Shown: piece after piece, positions 1 through 8,311 of the stretch | How the letters are laid out: every line of letters starts with the position of its first letter | Numbering within the stretch: position 1 is the stretch's first letter | From: a virus | Length of the DNA stretch: 39,030 nucleotides | Reading direction: 5' to 3' (one strand) | Virus record (IMG/VR): IMGVR_UViG_3300023220_000143 | Coordinates: 1-39,030 of that record | Notes under the pieces: model-generated | Database searches by the model: none | What the model was told of the DNA's origin: nothing | The model's input: only the letters and a program-made list of their open reading frames with translations | Made by a program: the position numbers and the translations under genes

Positions 1-130
1 TGGAGCTTTGGCCGGTCAACGACTTGGAGCAGCACAAACGCTTGGAGGCGTAGGCAGTCAAGCGGCAAGTGGACAAGCTCAAATAGCAGGAGGCATAGGA
101 CGGGCTCAAGCACAAGGGCAGATAGGTAAA
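1..130. repeat. Terminal direct repeat, left copy (circular genome overlap)
   Basis: Bases 1-130 are identical to bases 38901-39030. The repeat lies inside one coding sequence, which reads in the same frame through the join, so it marks the overlap of a circular assembly rather than a genetic element. The unique genome length is therefore 38,900 bases. A circular map fits a headful-packaging P22-type phage with circularly permuted ends. A true physical terminal repeat of this length cannot be excluded from sequence alone. Confidence 0.95.
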
Positions 131-205
131 GCGGGTGCATTCCAATCAGGACTCGAAGGATTCCAATCGCTTGCATTGGGCGCATTTGGTGGAGGAGGAT
201 TTTAA
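2..205 (+). CDS. DNA ejection protein, P22 gp7-like position (C-terminal part; continues from 38509)
   Basis: This is the C-terminal part of a 198-residue protein that begins at 38509 and crosses the circle join. The segment is extremely rich in Gly, Ala and Gln and ends in a run GAFGGGGF. Such Gly/Ala/Gln-rich tails are common in podovirus DNA-transfer proteins. It lies just upstream of two further long ejection-type genes, the order of P22 genes 7, 20 and 16. P22 gp7 is 229 residues, so the length is similar. The codons for the final GGGGF form a GGAGGAGG stretch that is also a Shine-Dalgarno sequence for the next gene at 208. The gp7 role is inferred from position and composition. Confidence 0.7.
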   Translation, partial: GALAGQRLGAAQTLGGVGSQAASGQAQIAGGIGRAQAQGQIGKAGAFQSGLEGFQSLALGAFGGGGF

Positions 206-207
206 TC

Positions 208-1365
208 ATGGCTAACGGAACAAATACACCAATTGGCAGAATATTCGGGGGCGCTCAGCAGGTTTCTAATTTCATAGAGAATCAGCAGCTTTCTCCTCTT
301 CGTCGTAGATCGGCGGAAGTACAGGCGAGGGGGCAAGAGCTAGGGCTTCAGACCCAGGAAGCGGAAACGACTCAGTTTCTTGACCGCGTACAACGTTCGG
401 ACATGGCAAGGGCTGCTGCTGACTTTCTAGCAATTCCGGAAGGCGACATTGCGGGGCAAGATGCTTTCTTGGATGCTCGCATTGCTGATCTGGAGTCGAG
501 GAACATCGATACTCAGGATACGGCGGGAATGTTTCAGCTCGACCCAGTGAAGAGGAGAGAGGCGGCACAGGCGACTTTACAGATAGCACAGCAGTTTGGA
601 GACGTTGGTCGAGGTCAGGCAGGAGCGACACGATCAACGGCAACGGATGTCACAGGACGGCGTAGGTTCCTAGACACAGGGGGGCTCGCATTCCCTGAAG
701 TTCAAGCGCCAGAAAAGGAAACGCCAAAGCAGAGGTTTGAACTAGAAAAAGCAAAGTTCGATTTGGCCACCACAGAGCAAACTCGTATTGCCGGTAAGCT
801 TAGTGCTACCGCGGAGAAAGCTTTGATTGATTCTCAGGATGCAGCTCAAGCATCAGACACCGCGGTAAGTGAGCTTCTAAGTATAGCCAGCGAATTTGAG
901 AACCTTGACCCAGAGACGATCAAGACAGGTTTCGCAGGTAAGGCTAGAGAGGCGTTTGTGAGCTTCCTTGGTACACAGGACGATCTAACCCGCGTCCGGA
1001 AACGATATAATCAGATAGTGAACAATCAGGTTATGCAAAATCTTCCTCCTGGCGTTGCGTCGGATAAGGATATCGAAATTGCATTTTCTGGATTCCTGAA
1101 GGATACGGCAGACACCAAAACAACCGCGGCATTCCTTCGGGGATTGGCAAAGATTGAGCAGATAAACGGCAAGTTCAACACCTTCAAAGCCGATTGGATC
1201 TCTGAAGAGGGAAATACCCGCGGAATGTTCAAGGCATGGAAGGAACAGTTTAACACCGAATCACGGCAGGATGACTCGGCGGTCACAAAGCGTTTTAGAG
1301 AGTTGATCGCCGCGGGAAGTTCAGAGGAAGAAGCCGCGGCAACAATGGCACAAGAAGGATTTTAA
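208..1365 (+). CDS. DNA ejection protein, P22 gp20-like position
   Basis: A 385-residue protein of the internal virion protein type. It is largely helical and Gln/Ala/Glu-rich with long amphipathic stretches (roughly residues 170-250), and has no catalytic motif that I recognise. It sits between the gp7-like gene and an 816-residue gene in the position of P22 gene 20 (471 residues), whose product is packaged and ejected into the cell to help DNA entry. The ATG at 208 follows a strong GGAGGAGG ribosome-binding site at about 190-197, inside the end of the previous gene. Function rests on synteny and composition. Confidence 0.6.
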   Translation: MANGTNTPIGRIFGGAQQVSNFIENQQLSPLRRRSAEVQARGQELGLQTQEAETTQFLDRVQRSDMARAAADFLAIPEGDIAGQDAFLDARIADLESRNIDTQDTAGMFQLDPVKRREAAQATLQIAQQFGDVGRGQAGATRSTATDVTGRRRFLDTGGLAFPEVQAPEKETPKQRFELEKAKFDLATTEQTRIAGKLSATAEKALIDSQDAAQASDTAVSELLSIASEFENLDPETIKTGFAGKAREAFVSFLGTQDDLTRVRKRYNQIVNNQVMQNLPPGVASDKDIEIAFSGFLKDTADTKTTAAFLRGLAKIEQINGKFNTFKADWISEEGNTRGMFKAWKEQFNTESRQDDSAVTKRFRELIAAGSSEEEAAATMAQEGF

Positions 1366-1367
1366 TA

Positions 1368-3818
1368 ATGGCGACTAACGGCAAAAAGCCAGAAAAGGGA
1401 GCTGCTGCATTCAGTGCGGCGAGCATACGCGACTTGATAACTCAGTCCAAGGCACCTGCTGCGGTTCCTCAATCGGCGGCGGATATTCGGGCTTTGATTC
1501 AGCAGCAACCAGCGGCCCAGCCTGTTTTACAAGCTAACGATCCACTAGTGCCGTTCACTCAACCTGAACAGGTCACTACGGTTGCGACCTCGCAGGAGTT
1601 TCCTCAAGTTCCGCCTTCTGTCACTCCAAAGTTAGTTCATCGGCCAGATGTTGCTCCGCTGATCTCGCTTCCGGAAGGAATGACTCAGGAACAGTTTCAG
1701 CAGTCTTTAGCGGAACAAGATCAAGGTGTAAGCCAAGAGATACTGGCAGAGCAACGCGCATCAGCTAAAGATATAGGGCGGGACTTCGAAAGCCTAACGG
1801 TAGGCGAGCAGCAAGCGCTTGTGCCAGATCCAACAATCAGGAGAAATATCATTGAATTCTTCACTGGAAAACGGAGGGAAACAGAAGAGACTCGAACCCT
1901 TCCGCGTTTGGGTCAGCTAAATTTGAGTCTAGGAACCGACCTCAAAAGAGCTGCTGCTGTTCTAACGGCATCGAGTCCAGAAGAGCGGGTACAGATGATC
2001 AAGGAGATCGTACCTGGGGCCACTTTCAGATTCGACACTAAGGGAAACATCATCGGCAAGTTTCCAGATGGCCGTGAGGGTGTTTTAAATCCTCCAGGGT
2101 TCGACACAACTGACGCTTTGAAGATCGCTACGGAGATGGCCAAGTTCACTCCTGCAACTCGTGCGGCGGGTGGTCTTGCGGCTGGACTCGGAACCGGATT
2201 AGGCGGAAGGATCGCAACTCAAGCAGGGGGCGCTGCATTAACCGCAACGGCATCGGAAATAGGAAGCGCTGCTCTAGGTGGTGAATTCCAGCCTTCAGAG
2301 GTTGCGATTGAAACAGCTCTTGCCGGAGTGGGTGAGGGCATCGGTGAAGGCGTTTCAGCACTTAGGCGACGGAGAGCCCTACGACCAGGAACGGAAGCGG
2401 CTGAATCGGCGGATTTGATTGCTGCTGGACAGGAAGCGGGAGCGGAAACAGGCATTGATCTATTCAAAGCTCAAGAAACATTGGTTCCTTCTCAGCTTGA
2501 GAGGCAATCGTTCGTTTCCCAATTACCGGCAGGCGCTCAAACATCAATCAAGGCTCTCCGGACTCAGAACGAGCAAGCGGCAGACGCAGTGACAGACTTT
2601 CTTAATTCAATAGCTCCATCGGACGTTGTTGAAAACGCAGCTACTAAATTTAGAACGGCATCGGAAAGAGCAGTGGAAGCACAGAAGACGATACGATCAG
2701 AACGGGCATCACCTCTTTACAATCAGGCGTTTCGTGAAAACCCTCCTGTTAATCTAACGCCTGTTCGGGATTCGATCAGTGAAAGGTTTGAAGCGTTTCC
2801 AGATGGTGGAGAGGTTCAGCGTTCGCTTTCTCGCATATCCAAATTCCTATCAGGCAAAAAAGTATCAGATCCAGGTTCTCCGATATTGGATGCCAAAGGA
2901 AACATCGTACTGCCTCCATCAACAACCATCACACAGCCAAATCTGCAAAAGCTTCATAACGCAAAAGTGGAGATCGATCAGATGATTGCAAAGGTGGGAG
3001 AAGGTTCTTTAGGGAATACGACCAAACGCCAATTAATAGAGGTTCAAGGGCTCTTGCTTGAGCAGATTGATACAGCATCGGACGCATACAAAGAAGCAAG
3101 GCGAGTCTTTACGGCGGAATCTCCAGCAGTAGCACAACTCTCCGAAGGAATCATTGGCAGGATCTCAAAGCTCGATGATCCGAACCTGAAGAACATTTCA
3201 AAGACGGTCTTCGATTCAGCCGAAACGAACCCGCAGGTTATCAGCAGGATTAGAGCCACAATCGAAAGGCAAGACCCGCAAGCATGGAACGATCTGCTTC
3301 GTGTTGAAATGCAACGCAGGATGCTTACGGCCAAACCTGACATTCTGGAATCTGCAACGGAAACAGTTGAGAACATCCCAGGGCAATTGATTCGGGCGCT
3401 TGGGCTTAACCAGCAAGGGAAGCTTCAAGTTCTCCGTAACTCGCTCAATCCGAATCAACGCAAAAACCTTTCATTCCTGGTTACTGCTCTCAAACGTGCT
3501 CAACTAGGACGCGCGACAGGCTCTCAGACAGCCGCAAGAGGTGAGATCAAGGAAGAGCTAAGGGGAGGTATAGCAAACGCAATAGGAGCGTTCTTGCAGC
3601 CATCGAAAACAGCCAGCGATGCTTTCCGGAATTCAACTTTCGACAGACGGACTAAAGCAATGGCCGAAGCCTTCTTCGATCCACAATGGACAGAACGTGT
3701 TGCAGAGATTAGGAAGCAGAAAATAGGATCTGTTTCAGCCTCTCGCGCAATGACTCAGCTTTTAAACGAAATCGAAACCGAATCACTTTCAACAACAGAA
3801 CAACCACAAGAACAATAA
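1368..3818 (+). CDS. Large DNA ejection / internal virion protein, P22 gp16-like position
   Basis: An 816-residue protein in the slot of P22 gene 16 (609 residues), the last of three ejection proteins. The N-terminal ~150 residues are Pro/Gln-rich with a repeated pattern (SAASIRDLITQ, SAADIRALIQQQ). A Gly/Ala-rich segment at roughly residues 265-320 could insert in or cross a membrane, as expected for a protein that helps DNA cross the envelope. The rest is mostly helical. I see no lytic transglycosylase motif. The start at 1368 follows AGAAGGA, and the gene begins 2 bases after the previous stop, so the two are probably co-translated. It is longer than the P22 protein. Confidence 0.6.
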   Translation: MATNGKKPEKGAAAFSAASIRDLITQSKAPAAVPQSAADIRALIQQQPAAQPVLQANDPLVPFTQPEQVTTVATSQEFPQVPPSVTPKLVHRPDVAPLISLPEGMTQEQFQQSLAEQDQGVSQEILAEQRASAKDIGRDFESLTVGEQQALVPDPTIRRNIIEFFTGKRRETEETRTLPRLGQLNLSLGTDLKRAAAVLTASSPEERVQMIKEIVPGATFRFDTKGNIIGKFPDGREGVLNPPGFDTTDALKIATEMAKFTPATRAAGGLAAGLGTGLGGRIATQAGGAALTATASEIGSAALGGEFQPSEVAIETALAGVGEGIGEGVSALRRRRALRPGTEAAESADLIAAGQEAGAETGIDLFKAQETLVPSQLERQSFVSQLPAGAQTSIKALRTQNEQAADAVTDFLNSIAPSDVVENAATKFRTASERAVEAQKTIRSERASPLYNQAFRENPPVNLTPVRDSISERFEAFPDGGEVQRSLSRISKFLSGKKVSDPGSPILDAKGNIVLPPSTTITQPNLQKLHNAKVEIDQMIAKVGEGSLGNTTKRQLIEVQGLLLEQIDTASDAYKEARRVFTAESPAVAQLSEGIIGRISKLDDPNLKNISKTVFDSAETNPQVISRIRATIERQDPQAWNDLLRVEMQRRMLTAKPDILESATETVENIPGQLIRALGLNQQGKLQVLRNSLNPNQRKNLSFLVTALKRAQLGRATGSQTAARGEIKEELRGGIANAIGAFLQPSKTASDAFRNSTFDRRTKAMAEAFFDPQWTERVAEIRKQKIGSVSASRAMTQLLNEIETESLSTTEQPQEQ

Positions 3819-3819
3819 A

Positions 3820-5688
3820 ATGACGACGATCATAGATACACAAACAGGAAACAAACGCACAATTCAGGTTGCTACCGTTGCGGAGATGGTAGCGAGGCGA
3901 TCCCTAGTGGTTGGCGACATCGTAGAGACTGCGGAATACGCAGACGGAGCCGAAGGCGGCAATCGTTACGAGATCGTAACGGCGGCGACAGGTACGGCAG
4001 ACGGTGGCGTGTTCATCGATGTAACCGGTCCATCTACGAACGTTCAGGCACAAGCGCTCTGGTATAATGACGAGAGAAATATTCTCCAATTCGGAGCGGA
4101 TAATAGTGGTTCAGTAGATGCGGCAACCATCATCGGCCTAGCTGAAGCATCGCTTTCGGTTGGGGATCGGCTTGTTTTCCCCACGGGAACCTACAAGATC
4201 GACTCAGGAATAAACCTCAACACCGACCGGTCAATCTATCAATTCGACGGCTGCACCTTGAGCTTCGGAACCGCAACCGGAACCGCTCTCACATTCGGAC
4301 CATTGACAGGAACTCCGGCTTTGTTTGACGCATCGATGGAGGGAACGCTAAAAGTCACCCGTACCCATGACACGACTGGAACCATAGCAGCCGCAACAGC
4401 TCTAACCCAAACTGGCATCCTGTTTCGGAATGTAATAGATTTCTCCTCTATGGGAGTTTATGCCGTCGTTTTGGGATTCGGGAAAGGTTATCACTTCCTA
4501 GGCGATGCAACTGGGTGCTCGGTTCAGGAACATGGGAAGCTAGTTGGGCAAAATTGCTTGGTGGATTTCGAGTTCGAAGTCGCCGCGACTGCTGGTTCGT
4601 TTACTTCAGCTCTCACCTTCTACGGCGCCCGGAACATTTATAATCAGCTCAACTGGAGCGACAATATCGGATCTGTTGGGGTTAATCTGGGTACTTCCGC
4701 CTCTCCCCTTCGCTCAGTGGACAACATCAAGTTTTTCAATGGGAATATCGAAGCGAAGAAACTCCGCAAGGTTGTATTCGGAGACTGTGAGAGCTGCGAC
4801 TTTCATGAGACGTATTGGGACCCAGGTTCGCAAGGAGGCGCTGCGGGAACTCCCGTACAGGATGGAACCAATACAGGTGGAAGCAGCTTCTTAAAGGCTG
4901 CGATCACCGGGGCTAGCATCTCTGCAAGTAATGCTCTTATCACCAAGACCGCTCATGGAATAGCCTTTCAGGATGGTGATATGGTTTTGATTACTTCGGC
5001 TACCAATCCTCTGGATGAGCGATGGGTTAGAGTTGATGGTCCCAACTGTACCGTGAACATAATCGCAACCGATGAGATATTCATCTCTAACAGTACATCT
5101 GATGTTGAATTCACTTATTACGGCGTTCAATTCGAGTTTACCATTGATTGCGTTAAGTCGGGAATCTTCGCGGGGGCATCGGTGGACGAGAACACCGTAT
5201 CTGAATTGATCGGAGGGCATCGCAATTGGATATTCAGCCCGCTAGGAGGAATGAAATTCTCTCCTCTTACAACTGCCGGAGGAATTCCAGGGGCAAACCT
5301 AACCAAGGACGGCTTAGGCCAGTTGAGCGCTACGGGTGTCAATAATCTAGCGGTATATCAGTTTTTGCTGAATCTAGGAACCGGAGCGACTAGCGCGGTA
5401 GGGATTAGAGGTCAGGCGAACCAAGCCAATACCTACATCGTAGACGCTGGAGAAGTGCTCTTTGAGACCACATCGAAGACCAGTGGAGCAGCAAACGGAA
5501 CGGCTAGCTTAAAAGGGGCGAATGTGGCTGAAGGGATTGTCGATGGGATTAAGGTCGATGGATCTACAACAACCGGCGACACGAGATTGTTTATCTATGA
5601 TATCGACAATGCAACAATGGAGCGTGTCACCGTTGGGGCTGCTGATAGTGGCGGGTCAGGATTCAAGTTGTTGCGAATTGCCAATTAA
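3820..5688 (+). CDS. Tailspike, beta-helix (pectate-lyase-like) receptor-binding protein
   Basis: A 622-residue protein, close in length to P22 tailspike gp9 (667). An N-terminal ~100-residue region probably attaches it to the virion. It is followed by the usual start of a phage beta-helix (QFGADNSGSVDA, then GDRLVFPTGTYKID at about residues 87-130). The rest is rich in Gly, Thr, Asn and Val, as in stacked beta-rungs. P22-type tailspikes bind and often cleave surface polysaccharide. I cannot pick out catalytic acids. It starts 1 base after the ejection gene without a Shine-Dalgarno sequence, which suggests translational coupling. The C-terminal ~150 residues may be a separate trimerisation domain. 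Confidence 0.75.
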   Translation: MTTIIDTQTGNKRTIQVATVAEMVARRSLVVGDIVETAEYADGAEGGNRYEIVTAATGTADGGVFIDVTGPSTNVQAQALWYNDERNILQFGADNSGSVDAATIIGLAEASLSVGDRLVFPTGTYKIDSGINLNTDRSIYQFDGCTLSFGTATGTALTFGPLTGTPALFDASMEGTLKVTRTHDTTGTIAAATALTQTGILFRNVIDFSSMGVYAVVLGFGKGYHFLGDATGCSVQEHGKLVGQNCLVDFEFEVAATAGSFTSALTFYGARNIYNQLNWSDNIGSVGVNLGTSASPLRSVDNIKFFNGNIEAKKLRKVVFGDCESCDFHETYWDPGSQGGAAGTPVQDGTNTGGSSFLKAAITGASISASNALITKTAHGIAFQDGDMVLITSATNPLDERWVRVDGPNCTVNIIATDEIFISNSTSDVEFTYYGVQFEFTIDCVKSGIFAGASVDENTVSELIGGHRNWIFSPLGGMKFSPLTTAGGIPGANLTKDGLGQLSATGVNNLAVYQFLLNLGTGATSAVGIRGQANQANTYIVDAGEVLFETTSKTSGAANGTASLKGANVAEGIVDGIKVDGSTTTGDTRLFIYDIDNATMERVTVGAADSGGSGFKLLRIAN

Positions 5689-5691
5689 CCA

Positions 5692-6195
5692 ATGCCCTAC
5701 GAGCTATCCAACACCATATTTCTATTCGTTTGCATGTTCTTCGCGGTCTTCGGGCCGTTGAGGAACAGAAACGTTTGGAATGTTCTGACCTTTGCCTGCT
5801 TCCTTAACATCATGCTAGGGGCTGCTGTGTTCGATAGGATGGACTCGGCTTGGCTTCCTGCTTGGTATGGCTTTCTAGAGCTTCTCACGATCAACCTGCT
5901 GTATCGCTTCGGGTGGAACCTGCTTGGCAAAACGCAAGCTCTGATTCTGTTCGGCGCCTGGGTCACACACATTTGCTTGTACATGGACGTTTCGCTAGGT
6001 AGTAACCTTATTTATGACCACTATGAAACCCTAATACTGTCAGCGATGCTGGCTCAACTTCTAACAGGAACCAATGGATTACTTGAAATGGCTATGGACT
6101 TTTATTCAAGGTGTCGGGGCGCCTTTGCTTATTTTGATTCAAGTGGTACTCCTGCTGAGATGGGCAATACGCGCGATATACTCAAGGGTAGATAA
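5692..6195 (+). CDS. Membrane protein with about four transmembrane segments
   Basis: A 167-residue hydrophobic protein. Candidate membrane segments are at about residues 5-22, 30-48, 58-75 and 80-100, with a further weakly hydrophobic stretch near 112-125. The C-terminal ~45 residues are soluble. I do not recognise the family. Its place right after the tailspike and before two one-span membrane genes suggests a lysis cassette (holin-like), but no endolysin lies nearby. The start ATG is 3 bases after the tailspike stop. The last 122 bases overlap another gene in a different frame (6074-6241). Confidence 0.55.
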   Translation: MPYELSNTIFLFVCMFFAVFGPLRNRNVWNVLTFACFLNIMLGAAVFDRMDSAWLPAWYGFLELLTINLLYRFGWNLLGKTQALILFGAWVTHICLYMDVSLGSNLIYDHYETLILSAMLAQLLTGTNGLLEMAMDFYSRCRGAFAYFDSSGTPAEMGNTRDILKGR

Positions 6196-6241
6196 GCTTC
6201 GAAAATTGAAATCAGATGAACGCACCGACTCAGACGATTAG
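6074..6241 (+). CDS. Nested small membrane protein (55 residues), possible holin or spanin part
   Basis: An open frame of 55 codons starts inside the preceding membrane gene and ends inside the next one. The product has one strong membrane segment (about residues 14-33, VGAPLLILIQVVLLLRWAI) followed by a basic and then acidic soluble tail (SRVDKLRKLK... DERTDSDD). A one-span protein with a charged tail, nested among membrane genes after the tailspike, resembles small holins or spanin components. The function is inferred from topology and context only. The overlap by 122 bases upstream and 26 bases downstream is typical of phage lysis genes. Confidence 0.5.
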   Translation: MDYLKWLWTFIQGVGAPLLILIQVVLLLRWAIRAIYSRVDKLRKLKSDERTDSDD

Positions 6242-6440
6242 GAACATTTCAGGCGGTTCTGCTGCTGGATCTGGCCCAATGGTTCCGTTTTTACAGGAGA
6301 ACGCGATAGTGATAGGGCTCGGGTTCACGGCCTTCACATTCACGATCTACGCAACATGCTCGGCTTTCGATCAGTGGTACAAGTGGAAGCAGAACAAGCT
6401 TGATACCGCGTTGAAGGAAAAGAAGCTCAAGGAAGGTTAG
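6216..6440 (+). CDS. Small one-span membrane protein (74 residues)
   Basis: The N-terminal ~28 residues are polar and Gly/Ser-rich. A membrane segment follows at about residues 29-48 (AIVIGLGFTAFTFTIYATCS), then a lysine-rich tail (KWKQNKLDTALKEKKLKEG). It begins inside the nested 55-residue gene and is the last gene of the rightward late transcript. Its stop overlaps the stop of the leftward gene ending at 6437, so the two operons are convergent. A role in lysis is possible; I do not recognise a family. Confidence 0.5.
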   Translation: MNAPTQTIRNISGGSAAGSGPMVPFLQENAIVIGLGFTAFTFTIYATCSAFDQWYKWKQNKLDTALKEKKLKEG

Positions 6441-6667
6441 TATTTCGGATTCGTGCCTGCGTTGATTGTTATCATTATCATAGCTCGTTCCAATGGCTCT
6501 TCCCACATCCACGAGAGCGTTTCAAGTGCTCTGTCGTTGTCCATGTCACAGAACTCCTCAAGCAGTAGCTGAAACATCGCCCCTTTCTGATCAAATTCAA
6601 CGTAGACGATCATATCCTCCATGAGGATCTCAAGGGCTTTGTGGTGTGCCTGTGCATGCGTCATCAT
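6437..6667 (-). CDS. Hypothetical acidic protein (76 residues)
   Basis: A small acidic, helical protein with many Met and Glu residues. No domain is recognised. It is the last gene of the leftward operon. Its start overlaps the stop of the VRR-NUC gene by 4 bases, so it is probably translated by coupling. Its 3' end overlaps the convergent late gene by 4 bases, leaving no room for a terminator between the operons. Confidence 0.55.
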   Translation of the reverse strand: MMTHAQAHHKALEILMEDMIVYVEFDQKGAMFQLLLEEFCDMDNDRALETLSWMWEEPLERAMIMITINAGTNPKY

Positions 6668-7071
6668 TTCACCGTATCAAGTTTCATGTAATCGTCGATT
6701 ATCTTCTTCGTTTGGTCGAACCCTACGGAGAAGGTTGCCGCGTATCCTTTGTAAAGCAGGAGCTGGATCGTGCAATACTGCTCCGCCAGGTGTTCGCCAG
6801 ATTTGAGCATCCCATTGTCGATCCTGAACGGCGATTCCCCGTCCTTCTTCAGTTCGATAATCAGTCCGTGATACTTTCCCTTTGGTTCCAATATCCAGAG
6901 ATCAAGTTGCTTGTGATTGGATCGTTGCTTCTTCGCCTTTACCGCTTGGCCCATAGTAAGACGGATACCAGATGACTCGGCGGTGAAGATGACATTAGGG
7001 TACTGGAGCCGCAAATACTTGCTCACGGCGATCTGGAGGCTCTCCTCCTTGGCTTTGCGTTTCGTTCTCAT
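6664..7071 (-). CDS. VRR-NUC domain nuclease (PD-(D/E)XK fold)
   Basis: A 135-residue protein that fits the stand-alone VRR-NUC family of phage nucleases. The core is D57 in QLDLWIL and E73-x-K75 in LIIELKK, preceded by an N-terminal helix with a conserved-type Gln (ESLQIAVSKYL, Q13). Such nucleases act on branched or flapped DNA and are common in phages, where resolvase- or replication-linked roles have been proposed. The length is typical for the family. It overlaps the neighbours on both sides by about 4 bases in the leftward operon. Active-site assignment is by eye. Confidence 0.8.
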   Translation of the reverse strand: MRTKRKAKEESLQIAVSKYLRLQYPNVIFTAESSGIRLTMGQAVKAKKQRSNHKQLDLWILEPKGKYHGLIIELKKDGESPFRIDNGMLKSGEHLAEQYCTIQLLLYKGYAATFSVGFDQTKKIIDDYMKLDTVK

Positions 7072-7304
7072 GTCTGTTTAACAGGTTCAGGCATCGGTTG
7101 CCAGTGCGTAGGCCGGTAATAAGTCGTCTTGTCGTCTACATCATTCCATCGGCTCCATGTTCCTTCTTCCCATTCTACGCAGGCAGATTTCCTGAAAGGC
7201 GCTTCGAATTCGCAGCTTGTGGAGTCGCTTCCCCATATTCCGCCGGAGACTATTATCAGTGTGCCGTCCTTGGGTGCGGTTTCTATTGGTCGCCATAGAT
7301 TCAT
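7068..7304 (-). CDS. DUF551-like phage protein (78 residues)
   Basis: The sequence has the signature of a common small phage family: an N-terminal WRPIETAPKDGTLIIV and a C-terminal THWQPMPEP. These flank a variable middle that contains several Trp residues (EWEEGTWSRW). The family is widespread in early regions of tailed phages and has no established function. It overlaps the HD hydrolase gene upstream and the nuclease gene downstream by 4 bases each, so all three are probably translated together. Confidence 0.7.
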   Translation of the reverse strand: MNLWRPIETAPKDGTLIIVSGGIWGSDSTSCEFEAPFRKSACVEWEEGTWSRWNDVDDKTTYYRPTHWQPMPEPVKQT

Positions 7305-7855
7305 ATTCGTGCGGGTTGGTTGGTATTCTTGTCATATTCGTTGCAAATCCACAAAGCCCGGGTTCTTAGAATTCCATCTCCACCAGCGAGGCTCGAAACA
7401 ACTAGCGAAAGCATCTCCTGCATGAATACCTTAGCGAATTTCGGGTCATGCTCGATTATGCTCTTCGAATTGTCGATGAGATCGGCAAGCTTGATCGTTT
7501 TCGCAGCGTCAGATACCTCTGCTAGCCTCTTTCGCTCGATTTCCTTACGAGTATGCCTGTTTCCATCTGTTAGCGTTGTAACGTCCGTTAATTCACGAAC
7601 AAGATCAGCGATTGATTCCCCAAAATGGTTATCGATGTCGCAATACGTGATTGCCGTATCCTCGATCAGATCATGCATGAAGGCAGCGCATATCATGTCA
7701 TTGGTGATTTTGGCGGCTGAAAATTCCTCCATGTGCTCAATCAGCATGCTCGCGACAGCATAAGGATGTTCCCAGTAATCTTCTCCCGTGTATTTCCGCT
7801 TCTGCCCTCTATGGTGGAATTCCGCGTATTTGAAGGCTTTCAGTGTTGGGTCCAT
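7301..7855 (-). CDS. HD-domain hydrolase, MESH1/SpoT-hydrolase-like, candidate (p)ppGpp hydrolase
   Basis: A 184-residue protein made almost only of an HD domain of the RelA/SpoT hydrolase type. Near the N-terminus is HHRGQKRKYTGEDYWEHPYAV, matching the family pattern of a basic Q-x-RK stretch followed by HP. Metal ligands would be H30, H61-D62 in MHDLIEDT, and D125 in KLADLIDN. The length equals stand-alone small alarmone hydrolases (MESH1), with no synthetase domain. The enzyme class cleaves the 3' pyrophosphate of (p)ppGpp with Mn2+. In a phage this could hold down the host stringent response. The start has the context AGAATATG. A different nucleotide substrate cannot be excluded. Confidence 0.75.
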   Translation of the reverse strand: MDPTLKAFKYAEFHHRGQKRKYTGEDYWEHPYAVASMLIEHMEEFSAAKITNDMICAAFMHDLIEDTAITYCDIDNHFGESIADLVRELTDVTTLTDGNRHTRKEIERKRLAEVSDAAKTIKLADLIDNSKSIIEHDPKFAKVFMQEMLSLVVSSLAGGDGILRTRALWICNEYDKNTNQPARI

Positions 7856-7859
7856 ATTC

Positions 7860-8258
7860 TTATTTGTATTTACGCTTAATTCTAACCCAGTTGATCACTC
7901 CTTCGTGTCCTTTATTCAGGTATGCCGAAACTAGTCCATTCAGAAACTCTTTGCTATCGGCCTCTTCTGCATCGGCGCCAGGGCCAAAAGCGTCGTTCAT
8001 GTTTACGATCAGTTCAAGAACGATGTTCTCATCCATCATTTCTCGGAGCGCATCCCATTTTTGCTCTGCTGTGTAGTCTGGGTTTGTCAATTGATCATCC
8101 AGCCATTTCCAGCTAGCGGCCTTCCATAGGTACGGATGATTGATGTCTTCACTGCATGGCTCAAAGGACGTTGTAGCCTCTTCTATGAAGCTTTTTACGT
8201 GTTCTTCGTGCTCTGACCGCCATTTTCTGGCCTTTTGTATTTGCTCTTTGGTTATCAT
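7860..8258 (-). CDS. Hypothetical acidic protein (132 residues)
   Basis: No family is recognised. The protein is acidic and probably helical, with a Trp-rich stretch (LWKAASWKWLDDQ) at about residues 43-56 and a basic C-terminus (RIKRKYK). It lies in the leftward early operon, 4 bases upstream of the HD hydrolase. The ATG is preceded by GAATAAGAAT, nearly the same as the leader of the next gene down (AAATAAGAAT), with no Shine-Dalgarno sequence. Confidence 0.6.
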   Translation of the reverse strand: MITKEQIQKARKWRSEHEEHVKSFIEEATTSFEPCSEDINHPYLWKAASWKWLDDQLTNPDYTAEQKWDALREMMDENIVLELIVNMNDAFGPGADAEEADSKEFLNGLVSAYLNKGHEGVINWVRIKRKYK

Positions 8259-8311
8259 ATTCTTATTCTCTGGTTGATGTTAGGTTAAAGTTATTGCCAA
8301 TCCTTTGATCT

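Noticed and set aside
272-643. Minus-strand frame of 123 residues, and similar antisense frames elsewhere in the late region
   Set aside because: They lie fully inside genes with clear family or synteny support and have no start signals.
6646-6975. Plus-strand frame opposite the VRR-NUC gene
   Set aside because: It is antisense to a recognisable nuclease with intact motifs.
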